A DNA stretch of 30,225 nt from Hymenopellis radicata. Lineage: Eukaryota > Basidiomycota > Agaricomycetes > Agaricales > Physalacriaceae. Made by a program: the position numbers and the translations under genes. Location of the stretch: NCBI GenBank assembly GCA_015501595.1, contig JADNRX010000598.1:1-30225 (forward strand), written 5' to 3'. Of this stretch, positions 10,960-19,985 are shown piece after piece. Each line of letters begins with the position of its first letter. The stretch's first letter is position 1. A model generated the notes under the pieces. That model saw only the letters and a list, made by a program, of their open reading frames with translations, made no database searches and was not told where the DNA came from.

Positions 10960-11631
10960 GAACTCCCACCTCCATCCGGCCCACCTCATACCTGCGAAGT
11001 GTGTCATCCCTAGCAAATAGTCCACCCTCTTCACGCCCTGCTCCCGCCCTCCATACTTCATACAACGCTGTTCATATGCAAGCGTCACCGCGGATCTGCC
11101 GCTCGACGATAACCTGTTCCACTCCTCGTGCGTTATCGGCGCAAGAAGCATTGCGTGCAGGTCGGCGATCGTATAATTCGTCTTCCAGACGGGGACGTCC
11201 CAGGAGAAGTACCCTTCGGACGTCGTCAGCTGCGAACCACCTATAGGTAGCGCCTGGTGGAAATGGTTCTGGGGAAATGGACTGGCGAAGTCATAGAATC
11301 CGGTGAACGACATGTAGTTGGTGCTGTTCAGGTTGGGAGACGCATCATAGTAGTTCTGTCCATAATTAGGTTTGTCATGATAATATCCATAGTTGCACCA
11401 GCCTGCGGCGCTGGACGGGTATGGAGGTGGAGGGGCGGTGAAGGGCCCGTTCCAGCGGTGGAGAGGCTGCTGCTTCGATGTCTCATTCTTGGGGACAGAC
11501 CACGGACATCCGAGAGTAGCTTTTTTCTTCTCGGGTGTTGGCGAGGGCGAAGGCCAAGGATAGCAGTAGTAAGGTGGCGGATGGTAAGCAGCGGGGTCTG
11601 GCGTGCATTGAAAGACGGATGAGTCGATCAT
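10948..11631 (-). CDS. DUF6699-like protein, copy 1
   Basis: A single open exon of 227 codons with no break. The N-terminal half is low complexity, rich in proline, tyrosine, serine and asparagine. It includes PSPSPTPEKKK and a motif shared with the paralogue, GWCNYGYYHDK. The C-terminal half (about residues 140-227) matches the pattern of the agaricomycete DUF6699 domain: FSWDVP, TIADLHAMLLAPITHEEW, then GVKRVDYLLGMTHFAGM, ending in WEFVVR. The function of DUF6699 is unknown. No signal peptide or membrane segment is seen. The start is the first ATG of the frame. A TATA-like CTATAAG lies about 80 bp upstream (near 11712-11718). A palindrome at 11843-11859 is shared with the promoter of the paralogue at 15.9-16.5 kb. 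The family assignment is from pattern memory; the relationship between the two copies is visible in the sequence. Confidence 0.75.
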   Translation of the reverse strand: MIDSSVFQCTPDPAAYHPPPYYCYPWPSPSPTPEKKKATLGCPWSVPKNETSKQQPLHRWNGPFTAPPPPYPSSAAGWCNYGYYHDKPNYGQNYYDASPNLNSTNYMSFTGFYDFASPFPQNHFHQALPIGGSQLTTSEGYFSWDVPVWKTNYTIADLHAMLLAPITHEEWNRLSSSGRSAVTLAYEQRCMKYGGREQGVKRVDYLLGMTHFAGMRWAGWRWEFVVR

Positions 11632-12768
11632 CGTCTGCGCAGAGTCGTTAGGATTTGTTCGAGATGGGGGAATGGAGATTGATGCTGAGTGTGGTTAGAC
11701 AGACGCTGCCTCTTATAGTTCTGACTGAAAGAACAACGGGCATGCTGGCTATTGTATTTTTCGTGAGAGTGAGCAACGGGAGAGTAGACAACAGCCCTCA
11801 AAAGAGAAGAATAAGACGCCCGCCCGGCGCTTGCCCTTGTTCTTGTTCGGCGAGAACAATGTGTCCGGAACCCAAACGGGATCCAAATTCAGAGTACTGA
11901 GCAGAGTGGGTACAACAGGCGATGCAGTTGGATACGTACCGAAGTTTCTAGTCTTTCAACTTACCCGAAGGACAGAGTTTGCCTTCAAGATTCTGCGCCA
12001 CCAATCACAGAGTGAGTATGGCGCTGTGTCGTTAATCAGAGGGAGATTTCTGTATTATTCAAAGGAGTGAAATGACTATTCACACTGATGCTCACGTAGG
12101 GGGGAAGAATTGGAGGAAGAGGAAGGTCAGGTCGCCACGCGCATAAGTCGGACCTTTAATCGGAGTTTCGATCAACAGAGCAAAACGCGACTTTTTTCTT
12201 TCTTCTTCCCGCGTTCCCGCCACGTCTACTACTCGCCCCCGCCCCCCAATTTCGCTGTGAATACGACCTTGTTCAGATGCAGGTATGCTCGATTTTTTTA
12301 GCCCATGAAAGATGATACCCATCCATTCCGAGCTGGCGATTCCTGAGCCATATCTCGAACATGCATCACCAACTGATTTCTTCCTATTTTATACTTTTAT
12401 ACTTCATTCACTGACGTCGCTTCTAGACTCGAGCCGTATTGACAGGATCGAAGATGTGAGCTAATGTTACGTCCCTCTCTGTTCGGACTGGGTGTAGGAT
12501 TTGTATAAGCCTTTGCTTAAGAAAGACGGTTTCGGAGGTAAGCATCCAATCACTACTGTCTCCACCCATACCATGATGTTTTCATTTATACAAGCATATG
12601 TCCGACTGCAAATGACGGATGACTTTCATTGTCTGACCCTCTTCTCTTCTTTCACCCTTCTCTCTCTTTCTCTTCCAGAACCATAGCTAATTCACTTGCG
12701 TTTAGGTAGGATTACAATACGTACACGTCAGTTCCTTCCGCATCTAGAATCACCGTTGCCACGGAGCG
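11632..12768. other. Intergenic between DUF6699-1 and the beta-trefoil gene
   Basis: Divergent promoter region of about 1.1 kb. It holds the 11843-11859 palindrome and pyrimidine-rich stretches near 12180-12250 and 12640-12680. No coding region with recognisable motifs was found. Plus-strand frames at 11655-11900 and 12110-12301 look like chance. Confidence 0.4.
11843..11859. promoter_or_regulatory. Palindrome TTGTTC-N5-GAACAA upstream of DUF6699-1
   Basis: TTGTTC-ggcga-GAACAA has perfect six-base arms and lies 212-228 bp upstream of the DUF6699-1 start. The same palindrome, with one change in the spacer, lies 268-284 bp upstream of DUF6699-2. This conservation in otherwise diverged promoters suggests a binding site for a dimeric regulator (inference). 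Confidence 0.5.
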
Positions 12769-12776
12769 CATATAAA
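12769..12776 (+). promoter_or_regulatory. TATA box of the beta-trefoil gene
   Basis: CATATAAAA lies about 40-45 bp upstream of the ATG at 12815, a usual distance for a strongly expressed fungal gene encoding a small secreted protein. Confidence 0.5.
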
Positions 12777-12814
12777 ACTTGGTTTTTAATGCTTTCGTTC
12801 CCCACTTCCCTACC

Positions 12815-13430
12815 ATGACAATGATCGCACTCGTGCTTCTCTCTTCCTTCGTTCTTGGATTTGCCCTTCCCTCTCCAGCACCCCTCGCTCCAGGTAGCTA
12901 CAGGATCAGGAGCGTCGCGATCAACTCGACGCTCGTAGCCCCCAAAGAGCAGTACCAGAATGTCTTTGTTCGCGCCAGTACGGCACCTGATGTTGTATGT
13001 ACTTGTTCTTCCCGTTGCTCTCATCTAACATGCCCTTTCACAGTGGATGCTCGATCTGACTGCCGGCGATGCCTTCACGTTTACGAACAAAGCCCTTACC
13101 ATGGCAATCGAAAGTGAAGACTGCGAGGTTTGTCCCGCCTTAATTCCCTCCGTTACTGCTATCGAGCCGAAGTACGCTTACAGGCTGCGCCACTCATTCT
13201 CGCTCCGCTCGGAGAGTCGTCTGCATTTATGCTAGAAGCCCATGACTCCGTAGATTACTTCACTGTGAGTTGTTCTCGCGACTCTGCCTGACTCGTTGAC
13301 TGATGGCCGTCAGATCCGCTGGCCTGACTCATCCGTCGTGTGGACTGCTCAAGCCAGTGGAGAGGTGCAACTTCGCAAGTATGCTGGGACGGAGGCTCAG
13401 CGGTGGATATTCAACGACATGGCAGAGTAA
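12815..13430 (+). CDS. Small secreted beta-trefoil (ricin-B-like lectin fold) protein
   Basis: Four exons (12815-12994, 13044-13127, 13184-13264, 13314-13430) sum to 462 nt, giving 153 aa in frame with clean GT-AG introns. All three introns fall between codons. A hydrophobic signal sequence (MIALVLLSSFVLGFALP) is followed by a beta-trefoil-like chain. PGSYRIRSV opens the fold, WMLDLTAG and IRWPDSSVVWTA are repeat-like strands, and the end AQRWIF matches the QxW motif of R-type (CBM13-like) folds. No enzymatic or membrane domain is attached. In fungi such proteins bind sugars or act as protease inhibitors; which applies here cannot be told. The ATG at 12815 is preferred over in-frame 12779 because it places the signal sequence at the N-terminus and sits 40-45 bp after a TATA box. 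Confidence 0.75.
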
Positions 13431-14068
13431 CCGCTCGCGTTGCGGCACTGAGTTTCCCTGTGCTTCTATGAGGTAGCGTGTTCGGTTTTAGTCGTAAAAT
13501 CTATGTACGGCAATTGACTGTAGCTCTCTTCGGTTGGTAGCGAATACGAGTATTACGAAAAAATATACGAAATAGAGAGTGAGTGACAGTGTTCGAGACT
13601 GCGCTCCTTCGTTTCCCAGTCGGCCCAGACACGACGATTGGTGATCCAACGCTTGTTAGAGAACATTTGCTCTTTGCTTCCGCCATCATCATCAGGCTGG
13701 CGGTGTCGGCGCTTATTGTTACCTGTCTTACTTGTTCTGCCATTGAGGCTCACTCCGCCTTGCCCATCTGGCGTCGTCGTAGCTTTTCATGGGGCCCTAC
13801 TAGCGATGGAGTCCGTTCAGGTATTCCTCATCTCTCCTCTTCTCGTCTTGAAGTTGAACCAAATGCTGAGCGCATATCAACACAAGCAGACGCACATACA
13901 ATAAGGGAGAATCTTTGTTGTCCTTCATCCACAAAAGGCTAGACCCGGTTCTTTATAAGAACAATAACCAACAATGGGACTGCCATTATGCTCAACGATC
14001 AATCCCCATCAAACACTTCACCAGGATGTCACTGCTAGAAGGCAACTCCTCTAACATTGATTTGCCGA
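13431..14068. other. Intergenic, upstream of DUF6535 copy 1
   Basis: No gene with recognisable motifs. Overlapping short frames on both strands (13501-13942) lack support. An inverted repeat GTTCTT-tat-AAGAAC lies at 13948-13962 and overlaps a TATA-like TTTATAAG. Confidence 0.4.
13948..13962. repeat. Inverted repeat GTTCTT-TAT-AAGAAC
   Basis: Perfect six-base arms with a three-base centre, overlapping a TATA-like sequence about 110 bp upstream of the DUF6535 copy 1 start. It shares the GAAC/GTTC core with the palindromes upstream of the DUF6699 genes. Confidence 0.45.
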
Positions 14069-15581
14069 ATGGAAGAAGCCACGAAAGTCAGTCCTTTTCT
14101 TCCAGTACCTAAGGATATAATATTAAGTCTCTTCAATGCAGCTGGATATCGACAGATTATCAGGCGCGCCATGCCTCCGACATATAACGACTTGCCAGGA
14201 GCCCTTGAAGCTGGAGTCTGGGGAGCGTTCGAGGCCGAGTTCACTGACAGTATGGAACGGTGGCGCGAAAACGTCGATATGTTGCTCGTATTCGTAAGCC
14301 ATTAGCTTTTCTCACCCACACTCCCATTCACCAGCGACGCCGCCTCAGGCTTCATCGTTCTTCGTCTGCTTGTCTATTTTTGTCAGTCGGTCCTTAATAC
14401 AAGACGCTCCTTTGACGCTCTTGTACAACGACAACCCACTGCAATTCATCCTCCACTATCCCCACCCTCCCTTTTGTCTGCACAGATCGTGGTTTACAAG
14501 GCTGAGCGTCGTCTGTAACTTCGCTACCCTTTTGGTCGCGCTCGTCGCCCGGCACCAGATGAACCTTACGCGTCCAGCTCTGTCCACAGAGTCTCTACGG
14601 AATCGCTGCGTCTTGGATTTCTTTGGTACCAATCTCTGGAGAAGGCCGGTGTGCTTTTCGTCATAGAACTTCTCCTTCCAGGCCTCCTCGCCGTGTCCGT
14701 GACCTGCTTCTTTGTTGGACTTCTCGCTCGCATCTCCTACGGCTTTGCTTTTGCGGTGGTTTTTGGTGCAAGCGCATTGAGCGTCAGCATCAGCTTGAGC
14801 ATCCTTCCTATACTACGTCCCGACTGCGCGTATAAAATGCCGCTCACTCATCATTGTTTCGCCATTCTTAATACTCCTGGCGCACAGCAGTTCGTGCACG
14901 TCTTTGGCCCACGAGCATACGTCCCATTCCAATTCGACAGTCTGCGTCATGTCGAGGTTGAAATGGTGACAAGCCTATCGGATGCATTGGACGTGTCTGT
15001 GCTTGTCTGGCTTTTCAACGAATGGAAAGTCGAGTGGGACGGTCAAGGCTATCACGTTGCAGGCTCTGAGCAGTCTACCACTGGAAAGCATCCCTCTTGT
15101 CCGGTCGTCCATCGTCACACCCTGCCGAAGGAGTCTGACTCAATGAGCTGCTGTAGAACGATAAAGGTAGCCTTGTCGATGCCTGTGTGGGGTCCCGCCG
15201 GGCACTGTTCTATCAGGTATTCTCTAACGACCAGCAGGATGTCGTGGAATAGTGAGAATGTGGGAAGTTGCCCGGAGTTTAGATGGGAAAACCGATAGGC
15301 AATGGATTCGGGATGTGGTCGAATTCTCGACGTCAGATCAGGCGAAGGATATGTCCAGCGACTCTGTAGGAAACGGTCCTCTGCACAGGATTGCAGCCGC
15401 CCTTGCGAACGATGTCGCTAGCAAACGTTATACGCCTCCATATGTGAGTGTTTCAAGAATGTCGTACAAGAAGTACTTAGAACTAATCTCAAGACAGCAC
15501 ATTCGTCCGGGGCGTCTGGATCTTTGGTTAATGAGGACTCTGGGGTTCATGGAAATAGACGATCTTATTCCTAGTTCTTAA
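14069..15581 (+). pseudogene. DUF6535-like membrane protein, copy 1, frame broken
   Basis: DUF6535 proteins are agaricomycete multi-pass membrane proteins of unknown function. The start at 14069 leads into GVWGAFEAEF and ERWRENVDMLLVF, the usual domain opening. A GT-AG intron runs from 14294 to about 14348 and is conserved in the second copy. The next exon reads ASSFFVCLSIFV and later CNFATLLVALVARHQ. The frame then slips at 14608-14610: copy 2 has one more C in this run. The shifted frame continues convincingly as RLGFLWYQSLEKAGVLF, with hydrophobic helices in ELLLPGLLAVSVTCFFVGLL and AFAVVFGASALSV. Further frame changes occur near 15000-15290. The last open frame ends at 15581. It may be a true pseudogene or an erroneous sequence. 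Family assignment rests on the overall pattern. Confidence 0.55.
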
Positions 15582-15848
15582 TGAACTAAGTTACTAAACA
15601 GGTTCGGGCGACGGGAATCCTTGTCCTGTTCTCAGCTCCCAACAAGAACAGCGACGGGGTCTGTTTGTGTACTTGGTACTTTTCATTAAGAGGCCCTGTA
15701 GGATTAGAATATGACATCTTCAAGATGACGCACTACGCTGTCGTTTATACAAAATAGAGTAAAATCATGAGGGTATATAGCATTCAAGGTATGAAACATT
15801 GGAGGTATAGGGCTCGTATCGTCATTATTGGGGGCTAGTAACAGCGAC

Positions 15849-15869
15849 TCGTTGTTTACTCAACAACGA
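15849..15869. repeat. Perfect inverted repeat over the DUF6699-2 stop codon
   Basis: TCGTTGTT-tactc-AACAACGA has eight-base arms and a five-base loop. It overlaps the probable stop codon (15856-15858) of DUF6699-2. The arms differ in sequence from those at 10943-10959, but the position relative to the gene end is the same. Confidence 0.75.
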
Positions 15870-16549
15870 ACTCCCAGCCACCCATGCTCACGCCCCATCG
15901 AGCCTGACGCCCTTGAACGTTGTCTTTCCTGCAAGAAAGTCTACCCGTTTCAGCCCTTCGCTGTACGCACTTCCACCCACCCGCTGAACCCTCGCCCAGA
16001 ACGCATTACACACTGCGTCCCGGGACCACTTGGGTAACACATCCAGCTCGCTCTGCGGAACTGGTCTGTGTAGTTCCTTGTGCAGGTCGCGCAACGTCGG
16101 TCCCGAAGGGTAGGTGTACGACGAGCACGGCAGGTATATTGGCCAGTTGAAGTAAGGCGCGTTAGCGGGGGTGAGGCGTGCATAGCCGGGCACAGGGATA
16201 GATAACAGGGACTGCTGATATCTGGAGGAAAAAGCGTTTGGAACCGCTAGGGCAAAGTCATATGTGTATGGGAATTCCAGTTGCAGTTCGTGCTTCGTGG
16301 GGGCTGGGGAAAGTTTGTTCTGTCGTGGTAATACCCGTAGTTGCACCAGCCTGGGTATTGGTACGGGTATGGCCACGACGCCGGTTTGACGTCAGTAGGC
16401 CAGTAAGGCGGCGAGAAGGGTCCGTGTTTGGTGTTGGAAGCAGGAGATGGAGACGCAGGCGGCAGCGCGCTTGTCCAGTAGGGGTTTGGCGACATGGAGC
16501 TCCATGGTGAAGCAGACGGCAGAGCGGTAAAGCATAAGGGGTAGGACAT
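15856..16549 (-). CDS. DUF6699-like protein, copy 2, two frame breaks
   Basis: Paralogue of the gene at 10948-11631. Shared marks are the motif GWCNYGYYHD, a proline-rich N-terminus, TLRDLHKELHRPVPQSEL, GLKRVDFLAGKTTFKGV and, at the end, GGWEFVVE. The frame slips first at 16299-16309 (a G5 and a G4 run on the plus strand), after GYYHDRTNF. It slips again at the C4 run 15893-15896, after GVRLDG. Without correction the frame stops at 15888. With one base added at each place the length becomes 696 nt (231 aa, against 227 in copy 1), and the C-terminus matches copy 1. The ATG at 16549 (MSYPLC) is the likely start. The gene may be intact in the organism. Function is unknown. Confidence 0.68.
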
Positions 16550-16673
16550 CTCGATTTGATTCGATGCGGGAACGATTGCGATACAAAGGGAGCGTCTGAG
16601 AAGTATATGACGGAGAGAGAGTGGGATTTGACAAGCCCTGTCTCTGAACTGCATTCTTAAATCACTAGAACAA

Positions 16674-16738
16674 GGGGCTGTTCAACAACGGCTGAGAACA
16701 AGTGCTATTGTTGAGGCCCTCGCAACAGCCCCGTTGTT
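16674..16738. repeat. Nested inverted repeats upstream of DUF6699-2
   Basis: GGGGCTGTT (16674-16682) pairs with AACAGCCCC (16724-16732). AACAACGG (16684-16691) pairs with CCGTTGTT (16731-16738). AACAA (16697-16701) pairs with TTGTT (16708-16712). The first two pairs are not nested in the same order, so alternative structures compete. The block lies 125-190 bp upstream of DUF6699-2. Confidence 0.6.
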
Positions 16739-16816
16739 TAGATGCGCTGACGACCACTCGGAGCTGAAAGAAGGATAATAAGAGAATAAGAGCCTGAGAA
16801 CAACCCCTCCGGTCCC

Positions 16817-16833
16817 TTGTTCGGAGAGAACAA
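16817..16833. promoter_or_regulatory. Palindrome TTGTTC-N5-GAACAA upstream of DUF6699-2
   Basis: TTGTTC-ggaga-GAACAA has perfect six-base arms. The spacer differs by one base from the copy at 11843-11859 upstream of DUF6699-1. A degenerate relative (TGTTCGAGAGGAGAA) occurs near 16966. Confidence 0.5.
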
Positions 16834-17057
16834 TGAATATGACGCCGAAAGAGGATGTCCATAACGGAAGATCTTGTACTGGAACGTTGGGGTCACAATT
16901 GCTTTCTCGAGAAACGATCAAATGAGCCTCCGAAATTATTGCGCCACGGAGTGGCAGTGCCTGTTCGAGAGGAGAATAACAACAAGACCCAAATGAGGAT
17001 GAAGCCTATTTTCGGGGCCTTCTAAGATTATAAACAAGACGAAGAATTGAGAATAAG

Positions 17058-17306
17058 TACTGTACGGTTTCGACCGCATGTTCGCATAACGCGTCACGCG
17101 GGCACGGGAACCGAACTTAGATGAAAAGATAACGCATCACGGACCTGTTTTAGGGCGCCAAGGCCAAAAAGGAAATTTTCGCTTCCGCTATGGCGGAGCA
17201 TCCAAATATAGTAATTCGGGCTGTGTGCCTGGATACGAACCTATTTCCTGTAAGTTCGCGGCATAACGCGTCACATGCCGCGAACTTACGGTCGAAACGT
17301 ACAGTA
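17058..17306. mobile_element. MITE-like element with terminal inverted repeats and TA target site
   Basis: The left end (17060-17076) reads CTGTACGGTTTCGACCG and the right end (17289-17304) is its reverse complement except for one missing C. TA flanks both ends (17058-17059 and 17305-17306), as expected for Tc1/mariner-type insertion. Similarity between the arms continues inward (GTTCGC). The inside has no coding capacity and carries two copies of GCATAACGCGTCAC (about 17084 and 17261). It sits 131 bp upstream of the Ifi-6-16-like gene and has no counterpart upstream of the second copy of that gene. No transposase is present, so it would be non-autonomous. Confidence 0.65.
17250..17289. repeat. 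Perfect 15-bp inverted repeat with 10-nt loop
   Basis: GTAAGTTCGCGGCAT at 17250-17264 is followed by ten bases and its exact reverse complement at 17275-17289. It forms the right subterminal part of the MITE-like element. The GC-rich stem could form a stable hairpin in DNA or RNA. Confidence 0.9.
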
Positions 17307-17436
17307 GTGGGGATGAAAGAGCCAGGTTCCTGCGCCACATGGTTGAATGAGACACGAGCATATTGTTTAAATTCTACTCACCTAGTCACCTAATGGCGTC
17401 TAAGCGAATACTTAGGTAACCTGGCGCTTAGCTTAA

Positions 17437-18195
17437 ATGATGGACTTCTTCGAAGCAATGTTGAACCCACGCACCTTCCACTCTTCCGCCATCATGCCAA
17501 ACAATAGCACTGGACCACAAGGCCCCCAGAACGACGCTAGCGGCAAAAACTCCCCGAGCTCGTCCTCGTCCTCGAGTAATGGAGAGCGCACGCCAATCCC
17601 CGACGGCTTGAGAACCCTTCTATTCTCTAACAATACACGTGTTGGAGAGCCCCCGGTCATCATGGCGCATATGCATGCTATGCTGCAGGCCTTGACGTCG
17701 AGAAATATCGGAAACCTCAGTCAGCGCCTCCTCGAACTGATACGAGCGATGGTGCGAGGGGAAGTCTATAGGCGAATCTTCGCAGCCTTTGGATCGTACA
17801 TCGTTGCGCACCCGTGGCAGGTCGCTGGATTCGTCATAGGCATCGTACTTATCGCAAATCCTCTTGCCTTAGCTGGCTTCGGCGCCCTGGGCCCAGTGGT
17901 CGGTGCGTTGTACCTCGTCGTGTGCATGGCTTTATCTTAATGAGTTGAAATCACTTCAGGCTCTCTGGCGGCGGCGTGGCAGGCCTCGATTGGAAGTGTC
18001 GCTGCGGGAAGCCTGTTTGCCTTTCTCCAGTCAGCGGGGATGCTCTATGCAGTGGCTATTCCTCTCACAGGTGCCCTGATGGTTGGCGCAGCCGCCGGTA
18101 CAGCAGTGTTGACCGCTAGTCCAGGAGTGACTGGGATACGCGGCAAATATCAACAGGCCCGAGAATGGATGAATGGTAAGGTGAAGAAGACTTGA
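17437..18195 (+). CDS. Ifi-6-16 (IFI6/IFI27)-like membrane protein, copy 1
   Basis: Two exons (17437-17902, 17960-18195; 58-nt intron starting GTGCGT) give 233 aa in frame. The N-terminus has a serine run (residues 40-47). Residues 75-125 look amphipathic (LSQRLLELIRAMVRGEVYRRIF). Two hydrophobic stretches follow, about 129-160 (VAGFVIGIVLIANPLALAGFG) and 165-206. Between and within them AAAWQASIGSVAAGSLFAFLQSAG matches the core of the Ifi-6-16 family, known for small mitochondrial or ER membrane proteins in animals and also found in fungi. The C-terminus is basic (GKVKKT). The frame would run on to 17940 without splicing, but the spliced form recovers the family core and is supported by the same intron in copy 2. 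The gene lies just downstream of a MITE-like element. Function in fungi is unknown. Confidence 0.78.
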
Positions 18196-19985
18196 GCAAA
18201 ACTCTTGGAGGTGTGTACACTGTTATCTCGTTTCGGTCTGGCTGATGATGGTGTGCATAAGACCTACCCGGGGTTAGTATGGACCGGATCGCAGACCGTA
18301 CCCTGAATCATTTTTTTTTGTTTTATCTCTTACTGTTCGTACCATCTACTTGTATACTCTCATTTAAGATGTCTCACATCAGTACTTTGCCTTACCTATC
18401 CCTCCCGTTAACCCACAAAATCAACTACGCGACTCCTTGCACCACGTTTATATGTAGTTCACCTTTCTCAAAACCCTCTCTGTAGTGAATACACTTCCTT
18501 GTGCAGGTTGTGTGAACTTAATGGACTGCGTCGACACGCAACGATATCTTGGGCGGGGTCGAAAACAGAGGGATACGATATGGGGATGATATTCCAGCAG
18601 AGGCTCGTCAATGGCGCATCCCATTCAACAGTCGCAGCGCGTATGTTAGCATTGCGAAGCTGCAGCATCTGAAATTTTCGTCGATGCACATGCCGGCCAT
18701 CAAGATCGCGATTGGTGATAAGACTAACACGATGAACGTATTTCGGGATCGTACTCGACGGGCGAGGACAGGAGTCTTTCGAGGATAAGGTCGTCGACCT
18801 TGAGCGTAAGCGTTCCGAACACGGCTTGTCTGCTTCGCTCAACCGAAGCGAGCCAGCGCACGCACTAACAGTGTTCTCCCGTCGCAAACACTGATGCATC
18901 ACATATTTTCCTCGGGGAATAGGCGCACATAGATTAGAGACTCGACGCCATACGGCCGATATTTCAATTCCCTGGAGACGACGGTAGTCGGAGCCACGAT
19001 AGTATAAGTTCGAAACCATAGTGGATGCTGGAAGGGGAGCCATCTCTCAGCGGTCGCAACCTCATGCATTTATACTCGTCAGCCTGAGAAGGTCGCATTG
19101 ATAGCCTCTCCCATGGGCCTCGATAGCATAACAGCTATTTACAGCTCACGGCCTCCATCAATGAAGCTTCTGAGAGGTAGACAGACATTAGAACGCAACA
19201 CCGAATAAATGCACGAGTCATACCATGCCATGACCACGTTTTCAACGTATGTTTAGACGATGAGGCACTTTAGCGAGATAGACCTTCGAAGGTTAGGCGG
19301 TCGAGGAAGATGTGGACATGATTCCGGAGTTTGAAGATGATCCAAGCTTAAAAATGGTATTTTCGAAAGGCTTTGCTATGTACGTCGAAGGATCAGAGTA
19401 AAGCTCTAGTCAAGAGACGAACACGATACACAAATCAGCGTCAGATAGATATCGACAGCTAGCACAGCCCGAAATGCGCGCCATACGTTGAGGTTCAATA
19501 CGTCTACCGTTCGCGGCGAAGAAGTGGCCGACTCGAATGTCATGGGTATTCCAGTTCGAGAAGACTAAGTGACATTGGTTTGAAGTGCATTCTGAGAGCA
19601 TCGACAGCTGTAACGTAGCATTGTAAGCAAGTGTAGGGTGCCGTAGAACCAACAAACAAACTTTCGGATTTGCACTTCTGCGAGTAACTGGCAGTCTTTC
19701 GCAAGGTCATGATGAGTGTGTCCATAAATCTGGCACGAAGTCGATGACTTCTTGGTATTCAAATTTGCGCTTTAAATAGACGCGTAAACGATGATCCTGC
19801 GTGCGCACTAGGAGAGATTATGACCGTCTGATGGGAAGGACACATGATCGGAAATGGCTTCCCGAATCGGGGCTAAGCTCCGTCTCCACGTGCTATATCA
19901 TACTTAAGCTTTGCTTTCATGGCTCTGTCATACTCCCCCTTTGACAGTCAGCTCGACCCAAACGAATATCACCTCCAAGTCGACG
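18196..19985. other. Long intergenic region, no supported gene
   Basis: About 1.8 kb. The longest frame, 18468-19043 (-, 191 codons), has an unusual arginine/serine-rich composition and no motif. Another minus frame over 18610-18790 has a membrane-like stretch (TFIVLVLSPIAILMAGM), which may be a relic of a membrane protein gene. Nothing here can be given a function. Confidence 0.45.

Noticed and set aside
14370..14666. Separate small genes at 14370-14666 and 14651-15298
   Set aside because: Comparison with the second copy shows they are pieces of one DUF6535-like gene split by a one-base difference.
17903..17940. Unspliced end of the Ifi-6-16-like protein
   Set aside because: Splicing at GTGCGT yields the family core and is supported by the same intron in copy 2.
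18468..19043. 191-codon minus-strand ORF
   Set aside because: Arginine/serine-rich, no motif, no splice support, and a competing membrane-like frame overlaps it.
19911..19985. Upstream start for the methyltransferase
   Set aside because: The extra residues do not resemble the family N-terminus, while STFAKQTFD at 19986 does.
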